Origin: Bagarius yarrelli
Taxonomy: Eukaryota; Chordata; Actinopteri; Siluriformes; Sisoridae
Assembly (NCBI GenBank): GCA_005784505.1
Contig: VCAZ01000001.1
Span: forward strand, 4,233,097 to 4,297,096
Length of the DNA stretch: 64,000 nt
Direction: 5' to 3'
Positions 55,701 through 58,121 of this stretch are shown here, piece after piece (the stretch's first letter is position 1; each line of letters starts with the position of its first letter). The translations under genes were made by a program, and so were the position numbers. Under the pieces are notes generated by a model. The model made no database searches. It saw only the letters and a program-made list of their open reading frames with translations, and was not told the origin of the DNA.

Positions 55701-57482
55701 TTAGCAAATCAATATATATGTTTTTATATTATATTTTTGGCATCCTTAGATTGGATCATTGTGATGCAAGTCAGGCCTTTTATTGTTTTCCTTTGTGGAC
55801 AGCAACAGTATTACGGCCTTCATCGCTGATATTAACAGCTATGAATAATCATTGAATAAATCTACAAATACACTGATTCATGCGACATTTCTTGCATTTA
55901 TCAACATTTGACTTTAACAATAAAATACTTTTATAGTATTTTAGCTAGGAGTAACGTTACATCACTATCAGCTGTCTACACTTCTGCATTCTTAACAGTA
56001 TGACTTTTGGGTTTGTTGCAAATGTATAAGCAGATGTTAAATAGGACCTGGGAAAAAGACCTGCGATGGAACAAGCCTTCAAGAAAATATCATTCTTATC
56101 ACAAGGAGAAAAATAACAAGAAAACCAAAGCTATTAAAAGAGTCTGTAAAGCCACACTGGTGCTGAGAGAATTCTAGCTCTCATCATGACTCGGTTCCCT
56201 GGTTTTGTCTTTCATATATATATATATATATTATATATAATTTTTTTTTCTAGTCAGCAAATCAGAGTGTCAGGAGAAAAACAGGCCCAGAAATAAAGGT
56301 ATAAAATGTATTTATCTAGAACATTAAAAGAGACATCGACTGCAATGGGAATCTTTTACCTAAAGCACTTTATGTTAGCTTTATTTCACTGGTTGCTATG
56401 GTCATTTTTTCAGGTACAAGACGCACATTAAAAGGTACAAAAGACATCCCGGAAATGACACCACATCAGAGACAGGAAAAAGGACAGTTCTGAGGCTTTT
56501 CTTTCTGACAATGAAAAAAAAGAGCTTGATAGAAATTGTATGGATGAATGAAACACAAAAGCAGCACACTAAATATACTAAAAGAGCAGAGGGGGGGTTT
56601 TTGTTTGCATGCTTGCTTTTGTATCTTGTTGGGGACCGAATGTACAATTTTAACCTTGAACAGGAAAATAGATTTTGCCCTTATAAATAAATTTTGTTTT
56701 TGTACAAAAATAACTTAAATGTTCTTTCTTTTAACAATAATGTTGTTGTGTTCATGTTGAACACAATAATAACGTTAAAGGGGTGTGTGTGGGTGTGTGC
56801 GTGTGTGTGTGTGTGTGTGCGCACTTTACTTCGGGATGCTGCTAAAACAAAGCTTGTGTAATTTTTAATTCATAAAATAATTATTCTAAAAATACAACCA
56901 CGTGACCACACGAAAGGACGGGATAGAACAGACAACCGCTATATGATTCACACGTAAACAAAAACAAACAAACAAACAAACAAAAACAACGGGGAAGTGG
57001 TGGCGCAGTTGGTAAGGTGTTGGACTGATCGGACGATCGTAGGTTCGATTCCCATACCACCATTAAGGTATTACCAAGGTACCACCAGTACCCCATCCTT
57101 ACCCCTTAAAAGCTTAAATAGATAGAAAAAAAACGCAAAACAAACGTTTGAAAAACACTTCATAACGGTGTACAAAAAGCTCCAATTATTCTTAAAGGGA
57201 TCAAAACTACACTCCTGGTGGTGAGTATAAAAAAAGCAATCCGGGATAAATCACCGCACCGGCTGTACGTTTTGCCCGTTTTCCTAATGAGAAAGACATT
57301 AAATAATTAAACACATTCAACAAACTCGCTCCGATCTGATCTGATCTGATCTGATCTGATCTGATCCGATATGATCTTCTCTCCTGCTCCGGCTCGAGCT
57401 TAGACACACTTTCCAGCTTTGCCAAAAATCACGCGCAAAACTTACCCACTCCAAATTTCTCGTGCTCCGTCGGTATCCACAT
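1..57482 (-). CDS. dock4: dock4, dedicator of cytokinesis 4 (5' part, exons 1-19; 3' end outside window)
   Basis: DOCK4 is a cytoplasmic and membrane-recruited exchange factor for Rac (and reportedly Rap) GTPases, working with ELMO proteins in cell migration and neurite growth (family knowledge). Nineteen exons on the minus strand join in consistent phases into 625 codons without a stop. Residues about 6-67 form an SH3 domain with a typical ALASFRGTV strand. Residues about 401-575 form the DHR-1/C2 domain, with RNDLYITLEKGEFEKGGK at its start and KKLFGFSFVPLMQEDGRTL towards its end. The start MWIPTEHEKFGV and the segments LYRLMENRHRKKDTP and KLKEIDGSEIVKFLQ fit DOCK4 better than DOCK3. The family is usually about 1,950 residues long, so about a third is present; the catalytic DHR-2 domain is missing only because of the window edge. 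I cannot decide between teleost dock4a and dock4b. Intron 1 is 26.8 kb; introns 9, 10 and 17 are about 100 bp. Confidence 0.95.
340..500 (+). mobile_element. Tc1-like transposase fragment, decayed (intron 18)
   Basis: The plus strand encodes QHDNVPVHK from 364 and, after a frameshift, DFNPTV, recalling the QxDNAPVH...DLNPIEHLW region of fish Tc1-like transposases. Only this C-terminal piece is seen and it is not functional. Confidence 0.4.
602..699 (-). CDS. dock4: dock4 exon 18
   Basis: Encodes GDMLDLLKWRMHPERISD, then SLSKLKEIDGSEIVK, the start of the helical region after DHR-1. Acceptor TGCAG, donor GTAAAC. Confidence 0.95.
804..957 (-). CDS. dock4: dock4 exon 17 (end of DHR-1)
   Basis: Encodes CEENANLQDCARYLNLPFF and SLWITSFLCSTKLTQNG. 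The acceptor CCCCAG is clear; donor GTACAC is a poor consensus match, but exon 18 joins in phase. Sequence just upstream of the acceptor is A/T-rich rather than T-rich on the coding strand. Confidence 0.94.
1410..1460. repeat. 17-bp triplication
   Basis: Three tandem copies of a unit like TGGCGGCGTCTTAAA in intron 16, in an otherwise A-rich stretch. Confidence 0.5.
1642..1688. repeat. poly(A) tract, 47 bp
   Basis: Uninterrupted run of A on the plus strand in intron 16. Confidence 0.9.
2287..2768. mobile_element. Mariner-type MITE with TA target duplication
   Basis: The ends are inverted copies: left CAGTGGTGCCTCGACTTAC, right (reverse strand) CAGCGGTACCTTGACTTAC. The element is flanked by TA on both sides (2285-2286 and 2769-2770), the Tc1/mariner signature. 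It has no transposase frame, so it is non-autonomous. It includes an A-rich run near 2663-2697. Located in intron 16. Confidence 0.75.
3010..3116 (-). CDS. dock4: dock4 exon 16 (DHR-1)
   Basis: Encodes TKDKGEKKLFGFSFVPLMQ, then EDGRTLPDGTHELIVHK. Acceptor TTTAG, donor GTATTT. Confidence 0.96.
3374..3795. repeat. GATA/GGAT/GACA tetranucleotide array
   Basis: About 420 bp of tetranucleotide repeats in intron 15: GATA from 3374 to about 3590, with GGAT blocks, then GACA/GGAT mixes to 3795. It produces long spurious reading frames rich in Ser-Ile-Tyr-Leu and Cys-Leu-Ser. Confidence 0.95.
4085..4247 (-). CDS. dock4: dock4 exon 15 (DHR-1)
   Basis: Central DHR-1 segment with EYHSFVLYHNNSPRWAEQIK and FRGSHVRFEFRHCS. 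The first residues, GYVAAGSGEPGAD, differ from mammalian DOCK4 in a loop. Acceptor GCAG, donor GTAAGA. Confidence 0.96.
4493..4617 (-). CDS. dock4: dock4 exon 14 (start of DHR-1)
   Basis: Starts the DHR-1/C2 domain: EMRNDLYITLEKGEFEKGG, then KTVARNVEITVYALDADGQ. In DOCK proteins this domain binds phosphoinositides and directs membrane targeting (family knowledge). Acceptor is a run of T followed by AG; donor GTATTT is weak. Confidence 0.94.
5110..5635. repeat. CT-rich compound minisatellite
   Basis: TC-rich repeats with units around CGCCTATTCTGTCTCTCTCT. A longer block, GTGTAAATAAAGTTGTGTAA plus following bases, recurs at 5175, 5299 and 5453, showing higher-order duplication. Intron 13. Confidence 0.85.
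5740..6060 (+). repeat. Fish interspersed repeat (GGGAGTTTTTCCTTGCCACC family)
   Basis: Contains the widely dispersed fish segment TCTCAGGGAGTTTTTCCTTG...CACCGTC...GGCTTGCTCATCAGGGACAAA. A tail of the same kind, with AAAGCGCTAAACAAATAAA and a GAATT tail, lies at 28060-28146. Its class is uncertain; recalled from family knowledge only. Confidence 0.5.
6085..6258. mobile_element. hAT-type MITE (CAGGGGTGTCCAAACTC family)
   Basis: Starts CAGGGGTGTCCAAACTC and has internal inverted arms: CTGGAGGGCTGGTGTCCTGC on the left, and CAGGACACCAGCCCTCCAGG on the right. No coding capacity. Related copies lie at 47775, 54733 and 61179. Confidence 0.6.
6661..6698. repeat. (CA)n microsatellite
   Basis: About 19 CA units in intron 13. 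Confidence 0.9.
6886..7124. repeat. Compound TAGA/ATAC/GT repeat with duplicated flank
   Basis: TAGA and ATAC units, then a 52-bp segment (6965-7016, key string TTTGGAGGTATGCAGCACTG) repeated at 7073-7124. A (GT)n tract at 7036-7073 lies between the copies. This reads as a recent tandem duplication including the microsatellite. Confidence 0.8.
7345..8890 (-). mobile_element. Decayed DNA transposon (tentatively Kolobok-like), interrupted
   Basis: Two blocks, 7345-7850 and 8401-8890, belong to one element recognised from a very common teleost family. Block 1 carries GCTGTTGTAACTCGTGC and CATACCATCACAGATGCTGG. Block 2 carries TTTCTCCAGATTCTTTGAAT and ends in ACACAACGCCCAAACTTCA then GGAATTGGTGTTTGTA. 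Superfamily assignment is from memory and unsure. Coding frames are broken. Confidence 0.6.
7851..8400. mobile_element. Interspersed repeat nested inside the 7345-8890 transposon
   Basis: A separate repeat beginning TACATTCACAGCATTTAGCG and containing GAAAGTTCATTCCACCATCT and GGGAGCCGGTGGAGGGA. It splits the host element between the parts ending GATGTCTATTTTTAAT and restarting GCCGTCTGAG. Its class is not identified. Confidence 0.55.
8918..9043 (-). CDS. dock4: dock4 exon 13
   Basis: Encodes LAVTLQLLHGDIEQLRREY and SITRKLGFSDVIMPG, the segment leading into DHR-1. Acceptor TTCCAG, donor GTGAGG. A decayed DNA transposon ends within about 30 bp of the donor. Confidence 0.96.
9755..9990 (+). mobile_element. 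SINE family C copy (intron 12)
   Basis: Contains GTTGGGTCCTTGAGCAAGAC, then CCTGCTCCAGGGGCGCTGTA and CAACTTACTAAGATGGGATA, ending in an A/T-rich ATTATT tail. Other copies lie at 24488 (plus) and 46905 (minus). Confidence 0.65.
10082..10170 (-). CDS. dock4: dock4 exon 12
   Basis: Encodes YNTESEWSQIHDNIIKKV then NSRYNLSGSSTG. Acceptor TTTCAG, donor GTAAGA. The long open frame on this strand here is the exon plus flanking intron. Confidence 0.95.
10450..10582 (-). CDS. dock4: dock4 exon 11
   Basis: Encodes GRMGAGEKKNTCSVQYRRP followed by FGCAVVSIADLL and VLKVY. The YRRPFGCAV core is strongly conserved in DOCK-A/B proteins. Acceptor TGTAG, donor GTAAGT. Confidence 0.96.
10678..10738 (-). CDS. 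dock4: dock4 exon 10
   Basis: A 61-bp exon encoding DLGSSDLRKDVYIVVHIIRI. It lies between two mini-introns of 120 and 95 bp. Acceptor TTTAG, donor GTAAGA. Confidence 0.95.
10859..10940 (-). CDS. dock4: dock4 exon 9
   Basis: Encodes SERFFVKLNKNGVPKSPEK then TETHCTLFV. The acceptor CCAG follows a (TC)n microsatellite that serves as its polypyrimidine tract (see findings). Donor GTGAGT. Confidence 0.94.
10944..10981. repeat. (GA)n microsatellite at the exon 9 acceptor
   Basis: GA-rich tract ending 3 bp from the exon 9 boundary. In the dock4 transcript it reads as (UC)n and forms the polypyrimidine tract of that acceptor. Confidence 0.9.
11352..11590. repeat. Complex CA / CGACGCGCA repeat
   Basis: CA repeats mixed with CGACGCG-bearing units, such as ACACGACGCG at several places between 11388 and 11424, then ACACACAACAGCACATAC units. 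CG-rich interruptions are unusual in this A/T-rich intron 8. Confidence 0.85.
12230..12260. repeat. (CA)n microsatellite
   Basis: About 15 CA units in intron 8. Smaller CA runs also occur at 11754-11771 and 11826-11841. Confidence 0.9.
13236..13440 (-). mobile_element. Family D element fragment (hAT-like, unconfirmed)
   Basis: Reverse strand closely matches 19240-19420, sharing GGGTCAGTTTTAAAAGATGA and GATGTAAGCGG, the ATATAGTCACCAAAT stretch, and the terminal motif CATTTACACTGCAG. Related DNA is at 28286 and 63543. Confidence 0.6.
13605..13756 (-). CDS. dock4: dock4 exon 8
   Basis: Residues about 184-234, starting MENRHRKKDTPAPAS and including HHLFVHMKSLMSSNLGEELE. The MENRHRKKDTP start is close to DOCK4 and unlike the longer DOCK3 linker here. 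Acceptor CACAG, donor GTGAGC. Confidence 0.93.
13826..14023 (-). mobile_element. SINE family A copy (tRNA-derived)
   Basis: In minus orientation: head with a B-box-like region near 13962-13980, middle AAGGGCCTTGCTCAGGGACC (plus strand), tail ACAGCATTTAGCAGACGCTT. Intron 7, directly upstream of exon 8 in the transcript. The A and B box areas show descent from a tRNA gene. Confidence 0.75.
14722..14985 (+). mobile_element. SINE family B copy (tRNA-derived, GAAT tail)
   Basis: Begins with a B box inside GGGTTCGATTCCCGGGC, then GTGTGGAGTTTGCATGTTCT and GACTGGCGACCTGTCCAGGG, ending in (GAAT)n. Other copies: 19513, 22057, 35384 and 58122. Confidence 0.75.
15484..15512. repeat. (GT)n microsatellite
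   Basis: About 14 GT units in intron 7. Confidence 0.9.
15632..15990. repeat. (GA)n-rich tract, about 360 bp
   Basis: Long purine-only strand with GAGA units and GGCGAGAGA variants. On the minus strand it gives spurious Ser/Leu-rich frames of about 160 residues. Long homopurine tracts can adopt triplex structure (general knowledge). Confidence 0.9.
16715..17620. repeat. 50-bp A/T-rich minisatellite, about 18 copies
   Basis: The unit contains AATAATAAACAATAACCATA, then CTCAAGTAATAAACACACC, then AAACACACTGA. Copies differ by single changes (ACCATA/ACTATA, ACCAAAC/ACCGAAC) and a few indels. Intron 7. Confidence 0.92.
18765..19430. mobile_element. Family D element copy (hAT-like, unconfirmed)
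   Basis: Shares with 63543-64000 the segments GACGTCAACA, TCTGTTTTGTCTGTAAA and CATTGTTTTGCCGACC, and with 13236-13440 the terminal portion. It has no intact coding frame. The lineage is inferred from mutual similarity of the four copies. Confidence 0.6.
19513..19836 (-). mobile_element. SINE family B copy
   Basis: Minus orientation: plus strand reads CATTCATCTTCTATACC, GGGGTCACAGGGATCTGCTG, GACTGTGGGAGGAAACCGGA, then AACCACTAAGCCACCGTGCT. It contains an internal CA tract at about 19640-19666. Confidence 0.75.
20478..20562 (-). CDS. dock4: dock4 exon 7
   Basis: Encodes QLSLDLVPRKEFSMVD then PDEISVTELYRL. Acceptor TTTCAG, donor GTAGGT. It ends on a codon boundary before the 6.7-kb intron 7. 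Confidence 0.95.
20660..20687. repeat. (AAT)n microsatellite
   Basis: About nine AAT units just upstream of exon 7 in transcript order (intron 6). Confidence 0.85.
21296..21455 (+). mobile_element. SINE family A copy
   Basis: Head ATGGTGGCTCATGGTTAATG, tail TAAGTCGCTCTGGATAAGGG then CATCTGCCAAATG. The B-box region is damaged. Intron 6. Confidence 0.7.
22057..22292 (+). mobile_element. SINE family B copy, 5'-truncated
   Basis: Retains TCTAAATTGCCCATAGGAG, a GT tract at 22130-22155, GACTGGCGACCTGTCCAAGG and the terminal GAATGAATGAAT. The tRNA head is missing. Intron 6. Confidence 0.7.
22569..22717 (-). CDS. dock4: dock4 exon 6
   Basis: A 149-bp exon starting KNEGDLFHRLWHVMNEIL and ending HITARLDWGNE, highly typical of DOCK3/DOCK4. 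Acceptor CACAG, donor GTAAGG. Confidence 0.96.
22928..23024 (-). CDS. dock4: dock4 exon 5
   Basis: Residues about 73-105, beginning QFETVVPTEDTVITEM and ending WGTIWKQLYV. It starts the helical stretch after the SH3 domain which, in DOCK proteins, helps form the ELMO-binding and SH3-masking surface (family knowledge). Acceptor CTGCAG, donor GTAAAT. Confidence 0.95.
23450..23636 (-). mobile_element. SINE family A copy
   Basis: Plus strand shows GCGTTTAGCAGATGCCCTTA, then TCCAGAGCGACTTACATTTA, a T run, GGGCCTTGCTCAGGGGCCCA and TTAACCACTAAGCCACCACT. Intron 4. Confidence 0.75.
24058..24113 (-). CDS. dock4: dock4 exon 4 (end of SH3 domain)
   Basis: Encodes GIFPCSYIYLKNAQIKNKG; the GIFP-SYIYLK motif closes the SH3 fold as in other DOCK proteins. 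Acceptor TTTCAG, donor GTGAGT. Confidence 0.95.
24304..24344 (-). CDS. dock4: dock4 exon 3 (SH3 domain)
   Basis: A 41-bp exon encoding GWYRGFVLKNPNAK, the n-Src loop and distal strand of the SH3 domain. Acceptor TGTAG, donor GTAATC. Phase continues from exon 2 and ends on a codon boundary. Confidence 0.94.
24488..24800 (+). mobile_element. SINE family C copy with partly duplicated head
   Basis: Head GCAGTGGCGGCTCAAATGGT. The segment GAAGACC...GGGTTCAAGCCCCACCACTG occurs twice (about 24535-24570 and 24593-24630). The body matches the 9755 copy. The B box is duplicated with the head. Confidence 0.7.
25096..25262 (+). mobile_element. SINE family A copy
   Basis: Contains GTGGTGGCTCATGGTTAAGG, TGTTGGACTACCAACCCAAA, then TAAGTCGCTCTGAATAAGGA and CTGCCGCATGCTGTAAA. 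Intron 2. Confidence 0.75.
25805..25982 (-). mobile_element. SINE family A copy
   Basis: Plus strand ACAGCATTTGGCAGACGTCC, TTATCCAGAGCGACTTACAT, GGGAATCGAACCCTGG and TTAACCACTGAGCCACCACT. Intron 2. Confidence 0.75.
26314..26360. repeat. (GT)n microsatellite
   Basis: About 20 GT units with one GC interruption. A second run lies at 26499-26525. Intron 2. Confidence 0.9.
27466..28060. repeat. CT-rich compound minisatellite
   Basis: TC-rich units with TCTGTCTATATTTCTCTC, then regular copies of TTTCTCCCTCTCTCTCTTTG (about 27768-27880), then 14-bp GGGTCTCTCTCTCT units (27960-28055). Intron 2. Confidence 0.9.
28060..28146 (+). repeat. Tail of the fish interspersed repeat seen at 5740
   Basis: Contains GTAAAGCTGCTTGGTGACAA, CATTGTAAAAAGCGCTAAAC and a GAATT tail. 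It lies directly after the CT-rich array, as the 5740 copy lies next to another CT-rich array. Confidence 0.5.
28286..29728. mobile_element. Family D element with long inverted arms (about 1.44 kb)
   Basis: Left arm from 28286 (CCGCATTTACACTGCAG) and right arm to 29728 are inverted. Both carry GAATTTCCCC..CATTTCCTT.AAAGAT, TATGCAAATT and CCACGAGAGTATAAAAGC with GGCGGC.ACAATAAAA. The middle, about 28640-29140, is unique and GC-richer. Arm ends match the copies at 13236, 18765 and 63543. No intact frame is seen. Confidence 0.6.
29946..30133. repeat. 27-bp minisatellite, 7 copies
   Basis: Unit GCATCTGAGGCTGAGACGAC plus TCAGACA, repeated seven times; two units have AGCGACA. Because 27 is a multiple of 3, it reads as a repeating ASEAETTQT peptide on the plus strand and stays open on the minus strand too. 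Intron 2. No sign of a real gene around it. Confidence 0.92.
30540..30623 (-). CDS. dock4: dock4 exon 2 (SH3 domain)
   Basis: Residues about 13-41: ALASFRGTVKCGLPLEIG then DTVQILEKCEG, the core of the DOCK SH3 domain. Acceptor GCAG, donor GTATGA. It is separated from exon 1 by the 26.8-kb intron 1. Confidence 0.95.
31079..31120. repeat. (ATCT)n microsatellite
   Basis: About ten ATCT/ATCC units followed by AT and AC repeats, in intron 1. Confidence 0.85.
31592..31655. repeat. (AC)n microsatellite
   Basis: About 31 uninterrupted AC units, the longest pure CA tract in the window. A GA tract follows at 31723-31775. Confidence 0.95.
32712..32780 (+). mobile_element. SINE family A head fragment
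   Basis: ATGTGGTGGCTCATAATTAA through GTGGGTTCAATTCCCAGCTC; only the tRNA-derived head is left. Confidence 0.65.
32974..33172 (+). mobile_element. SINE family A copy, near full length
   Basis: GAAGAGGTGGCTCATGGTTA, GGTTTGATTCCCAGCTCCAC, CTGGGCCCCTGAGCAAGGCC, TAAGTCGCTCTGGATAAGGG. A good reference copy of the family here. Confidence 0.8.
33205..33290 (+). mobile_element. SINE family E head fragment (tentative)
   Basis: GTGGTGTAGTGGGTCAAGG resembles the head of the 36552 copy. The rest is diverged. Confidence 0.35.
34365..35143 (+). mobile_element. LINE 3' fragment (L2/Rex1/CR1-type), broken RT end
   Basis: The plus strand encodes a reverse-transcriptase C-terminal region in pieces: FKFLGIHISEDLTWSLN, KKAQQRLNFRRRLKK, SVWYSSCTASDRKALQRVVK, PSGRRYRCLRAAQTD, RLKNSFFPVAVSALNS. 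A frameshift near 34795 splits the last two. The 3' UTR follows and the element ends in CTAAT pentamer repeats, as in L2-type LINEs. It is strongly 5'-truncated. A second copy is at 58990. Confidence 0.75.
35384..35744 (-). mobile_element. SINE family B copy, near full length
   Basis: Plus strand ATTCATTCATCTTCTATACC, GTCACGGGGATCTGCTGGAG, GACTGTGGGAGGAAACCGGA, ACTCCACACAGAAAGG, then CTAACCACTAAACCACTGTG. Intron 1. Confidence 0.8.
36552..36715 (+). mobile_element. SINE family E copy (tRNA-derived)
   Basis: Head GCCGAGGTGTAGTGGGTTAA (A-box-like), B box in ACCCGGGTTCGACTCCGG, then CTCTCTGTCCTATCAATAAA and GGCAAAGAATGCC. A second copy at 47653 is split by a MITE. Confidence 0.7.
39686..39836. 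repeat. 21-bp GC-rich minisatellite, about 7 copies
   Basis: Unit CTCGCATCGCACTCCCCGTCC in near-identical tandem copies, GC-rich within an A/T-rich intron. It reads as SHSPSLA heptapeptides on the plus strand and ARDGECD on the minus strand. CG density suggests recent expansion. Confidence 0.92.
41045..41692. repeat. 40-bp minisatellite, about 16 copies
   Basis: Unit TAAGGGTTAATTCGGTATTG then TGGGGTTTTATTCAGGGCTG. The TAAGGGTTAATTC core is almost invariant while the other half varies in length and sequence. Intron 1. Confidence 0.92.
42908..43062 (+). mobile_element. SINE family A copy
   Basis: AAGTGGTATAGCGCAGTGGT, GGGTTCGAGTCCCAGC, GAGCAAGACCCTTAACC. A and B boxes are well preserved. Confidence 0.75.
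43160..43235 (-). mobile_element. SINE family A tail fragment
   Basis: Plus strand GCTTGGCAGATGCCTTCATC then CAGACCGACTCACATTTATC; only the 3' tail remains. Confidence 0.6.
43606..43786 (+). mobile_element. SINE family A copy
   Basis: GTGTTAGCGCAGTGGTTAAA, GGGTTCGATTCCCAGCACCA, then TCTGCCAAATGCTGTAAATG. A and B boxes intact. Confidence 0.75.
44395..45550 (-). pseudogene. Dead Tc1-like DNA transposon with transposase remnant
   Basis: The minus strand carries a decayed Tc1/mariner transposase from about 45400 to 44480. Recognisable landmarks on the plus strand are GCTTTCTCCACAGACGTTCT, GGTCACTGTCATGCTGGAAT, CATAATATTTTCACCTCCAC, CAACTGTTGTCACCTTCTCA and TCCTTGGAGAGCTCTTTGGC. The usual start codon region reads CCACGGTGG, so the ATG is GTG, and stops and deletions break the frame. 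An inverted repeat lies just upstream of the coding region at 45427-45543. It belongs to a family very common in teleosts and is non-functional. Confidence 0.85.
45427..45543. repeat. Perfect-ended hairpin of the Tc1-like element
   Basis: Two arms of about 57 bp, 45427-45483 and 45486-45543, inverted with few mismatches. They share GACAGGTGTCTTTTATACAG then GTAAC. The arms are almost adjacent, so a long cruciform could form. Confidence 0.85.
46905..47115 (-). mobile_element. SINE family C copy
   Basis: Plus strand TTTTTTCGCATATCCCATCT, CAGGGTCAGCTATGATACAG, CGCCCCTGGAGCAGGAAGGG, GGACCCAACAGTGG, CTTGAACCCAGGTCTTCC. Reverse match of the 9755 copy. Confidence 0.7.
47653..47985 (+). mobile_element. 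SINE family E copy split by a MITE
   Basis: Left part 47653-47774 has GTCATGGCGTAGTGGGTGAA, a run of C, and GTCCTATCAATAAAT. It resumes at 47951 with CAATAAAGGCAAATGCCC, exactly where the 36552 copy continues. Confidence 0.7.
47775..47950. mobile_element. hAT-type MITE inside the SINE, with 8-bp target duplication
   Basis: Ends CAGGGGTGTCAAAC and GTTTGACACGTG are inverted. Flanks CAATAAAT (47767-47774) and CAATAAAG (47951-47958) match 7 of 8, the hAT target length. 176 bp, non-coding. Confidence 0.75.
49983..51935 (-). pseudogene. LINE reverse-transcriptase 3' fragment with internal minisatellite
   Basis: The minus strand encodes the C-terminal part of a LINE RT. It starts near 51900 with KVKKVQEFNYLG, then CDRRISAGIKEKV, the repeated RPAMMYGLETVV, and finally EARLRWFGHVQ, GGRPKRRYMDAI and VSEEDVENRVGWRQMI. 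The 3' end reads CTGACCCCTAAAAGGGAAC then AGCCGAAAAG with an A/G-rich tail near 49983. The 12-residue segment RPAMMYGLETVV, present once in such proteins, is here in about 36 tandem copies (50376-51690). A stop (TAG) at about 51700 and indels show it is dead. Confidence 0.8.
50376..51690. repeat. 36-bp minisatellite, about 36 copies, inside LINE RT frame
   Basis: Unit (plus strand) TGGTCTCACCACTGTCTCTA then AACCATACATCATAGC. Two main variants, CTAACCCATAC and CTAAACCATAC, occur in blocks: the first at about 50390-50790 and 51255-51300, the second elsewhere. A GGTCCCACC variant is clustered at 50600-50730. Some units have small indels (50441-50470, 50655-50675, 51365-51420, 51590-51620). Confidence 0.95.
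52652..52836 (-). mobile_element. SINE family A copy
   Basis: Plus strand TTTGGCAGACGCCCTTATCC, GGGCCTTGCTCAGGGGCCCA, GAAATCGAGCCCATAACC, TTAACCACTGAGCCACCG. Confidence 0.78.
54733..55259. mobile_element. hAT-type non-autonomous element with 8-bp target duplication
   Basis: Left end CAGGGGTGGGCAAACTC; right end TTTACCCACCCCTG. Flanks are CTCTATCC (54725-54732) and CTCTAACC (55260-55267), 7 of 8 identical. Inside, from about 54845 to 55040, is a second related copy with its own inverted ends (GTGGTGGGCAACCTAGGTCC and AGGACCGAGATTGCCC). Confidence 0.75.
56994..57105 (+). mobile_element. SINE family A copy, 3'-diverged, near exon 1
   Basis: GGGGAAGTGGTGGCGCAGTT, GTAGGTTCGATTCCCATACC; the tail is replaced by other sequence. 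It lies about 340 bp into intron 1 and carries intact-looking A and B boxes on the strand opposite dock4. Confidence 0.7.
57333..57371. repeat. (GATCT)n microsatellite near exon 1
   Basis: About seven GATCT units, 75 bp downstream of the exon 1 donor in the transcript. Confidence 0.9.
57446..57482 (-). CDS. dock4: dock4 exon 1 (coding part)
   Basis: Encodes MWIPTEHEKFGV plus the first base of the next codon, then donor GTAAGT. The ATG has A at -3, and the protein start matches the DOCK4 N-terminus. It ends in phase 1 and joins exon 2 to give GVALASFRG, the first strand of the SH3 domain. The 5' UTR extends to higher coordinates; its start cannot be fixed from sequence alone. Confidence 0.93.
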
Positions 57483-57485
57483 GTT

Positions 57486-57503
57486 TTACGATTTGTCGCC
57501 CAT
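57486..57503 (-). promoter_or_regulatory. upstream ORF in dock4 5' UTR
   Basis: A complete five-codon reading frame (MGDKS, stop TAA) ends 3 bases before the dock4 ATG. If transcription starts upstream of 57503, ribosomes would meet this ATG first. Its context has T at -3 and G at +4, so leaky scanning is likely. Its regulatory role is inferred. Confidence 0.5.
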
Positions 57504-57504
57504 T

Positions 57505-57720
57505 AAATGAGCAGACGAAGGGAATCGCACCGCGCTGAACATTAGATCTAAATTACTCGATCACATTCTCCGGGTTCCTCGCGCACCGCCGACACTCATT
57601 GTTTAGAGTGCACGAGCGACCAAGTCTACGAGAGCTTTCACACCAGCGTAGCGGCTGCACCGCGCTGCATGCTGGGAGCTGTAGTGTCAGGGCGTCTTTA
57701 AAGCCTCACAATGAGCCTCA
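57505..57720 (-). promoter_or_regulatory. dock4 promoter / 5' UTR region, CpG-rich
   Basis: Directly upstream of exon 1 the sequence is richer in CG dinucleotides (for example at 57531-57536, 57579-57590, 57606-57612 and 57647-57664) than the A/T-rich surroundings. This suits a CpG-type promoter. No clear TATA box is seen. The transcription start cannot be fixed. Confidence 0.55.
57667..57685 (-). promoter_or_regulatory. ZNF143/SBS-like motif
   Basis: Minus strand reads ACTACAGCTCCCAGCATGC, a near-perfect match to the known ZNF143 (SBS) promoter motif ACTACAnnTCCCAGCATGC. It lies about 185-205 bp upstream of the dock4 start codon. Such sites are usually close to the transcription start of housekeeping-type promoters. 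Confidence 0.6.
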
Positions 57721-58037
57721 GAAGAAAAGTTGCCATGTTTGTGTAGTTCAAACACTGTAACTATGTTCGTCTTTGTACGGAATGTCTACAATAAATCCAG
57801 GTTTCAAAAATAAATAAATGTTATAGTACCATCTGTAATAAATGTAAATAAATACTTAAATACTATGAGTAAGGTTGCAGTCAATCAATATGGCTGCCAC
57901 ATCCCCCCATGTCTAGATCTCACTGCTGAGACTTCTACATAAAGAATGACCATAAAAAGGGTTTTATGGTCATCTAAATTGGTCGTCTTACACAGAAATA
58001 TTCTTTATTTCTATATTATTTTCTTTTATTTCAATAA

Positions 58038-58061
58038 AACACACACACACACACACACACA
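58038..58061. repeat. (AC)n microsatellite
   Basis: About 12 AC units upstream of dock4. Confidence 0.85.
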
Positions 58062-58121
58062 GTGTGTTACATCTCTGTTAACATGTCCATTTGTTAAATT
58101 TGTACTTTAAATGCGTATCTA

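Larger units (their letters stand above)
30624..57445 (-). other. dock4 intron 1 (26.8 kb) overview
   Basis: A GTAAGT..GCAG intron holding most of the repeats listed. Stretches with no recognised repeat or gene are 33300-34360, 35760-36540, 36720-39600, 39900-41040, 41700-42900, 43790-44390, 45550-46900, 48000-49980, 51940-52650, 52840-54720 and 55270-56980. In these I see only A/T-rich unique DNA, and no exon with sound splice sites and recognisable protein. Degenerate CGATAC-type repeats occur near 38050-38320 and 53290-53370. Confidence 0.7.
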
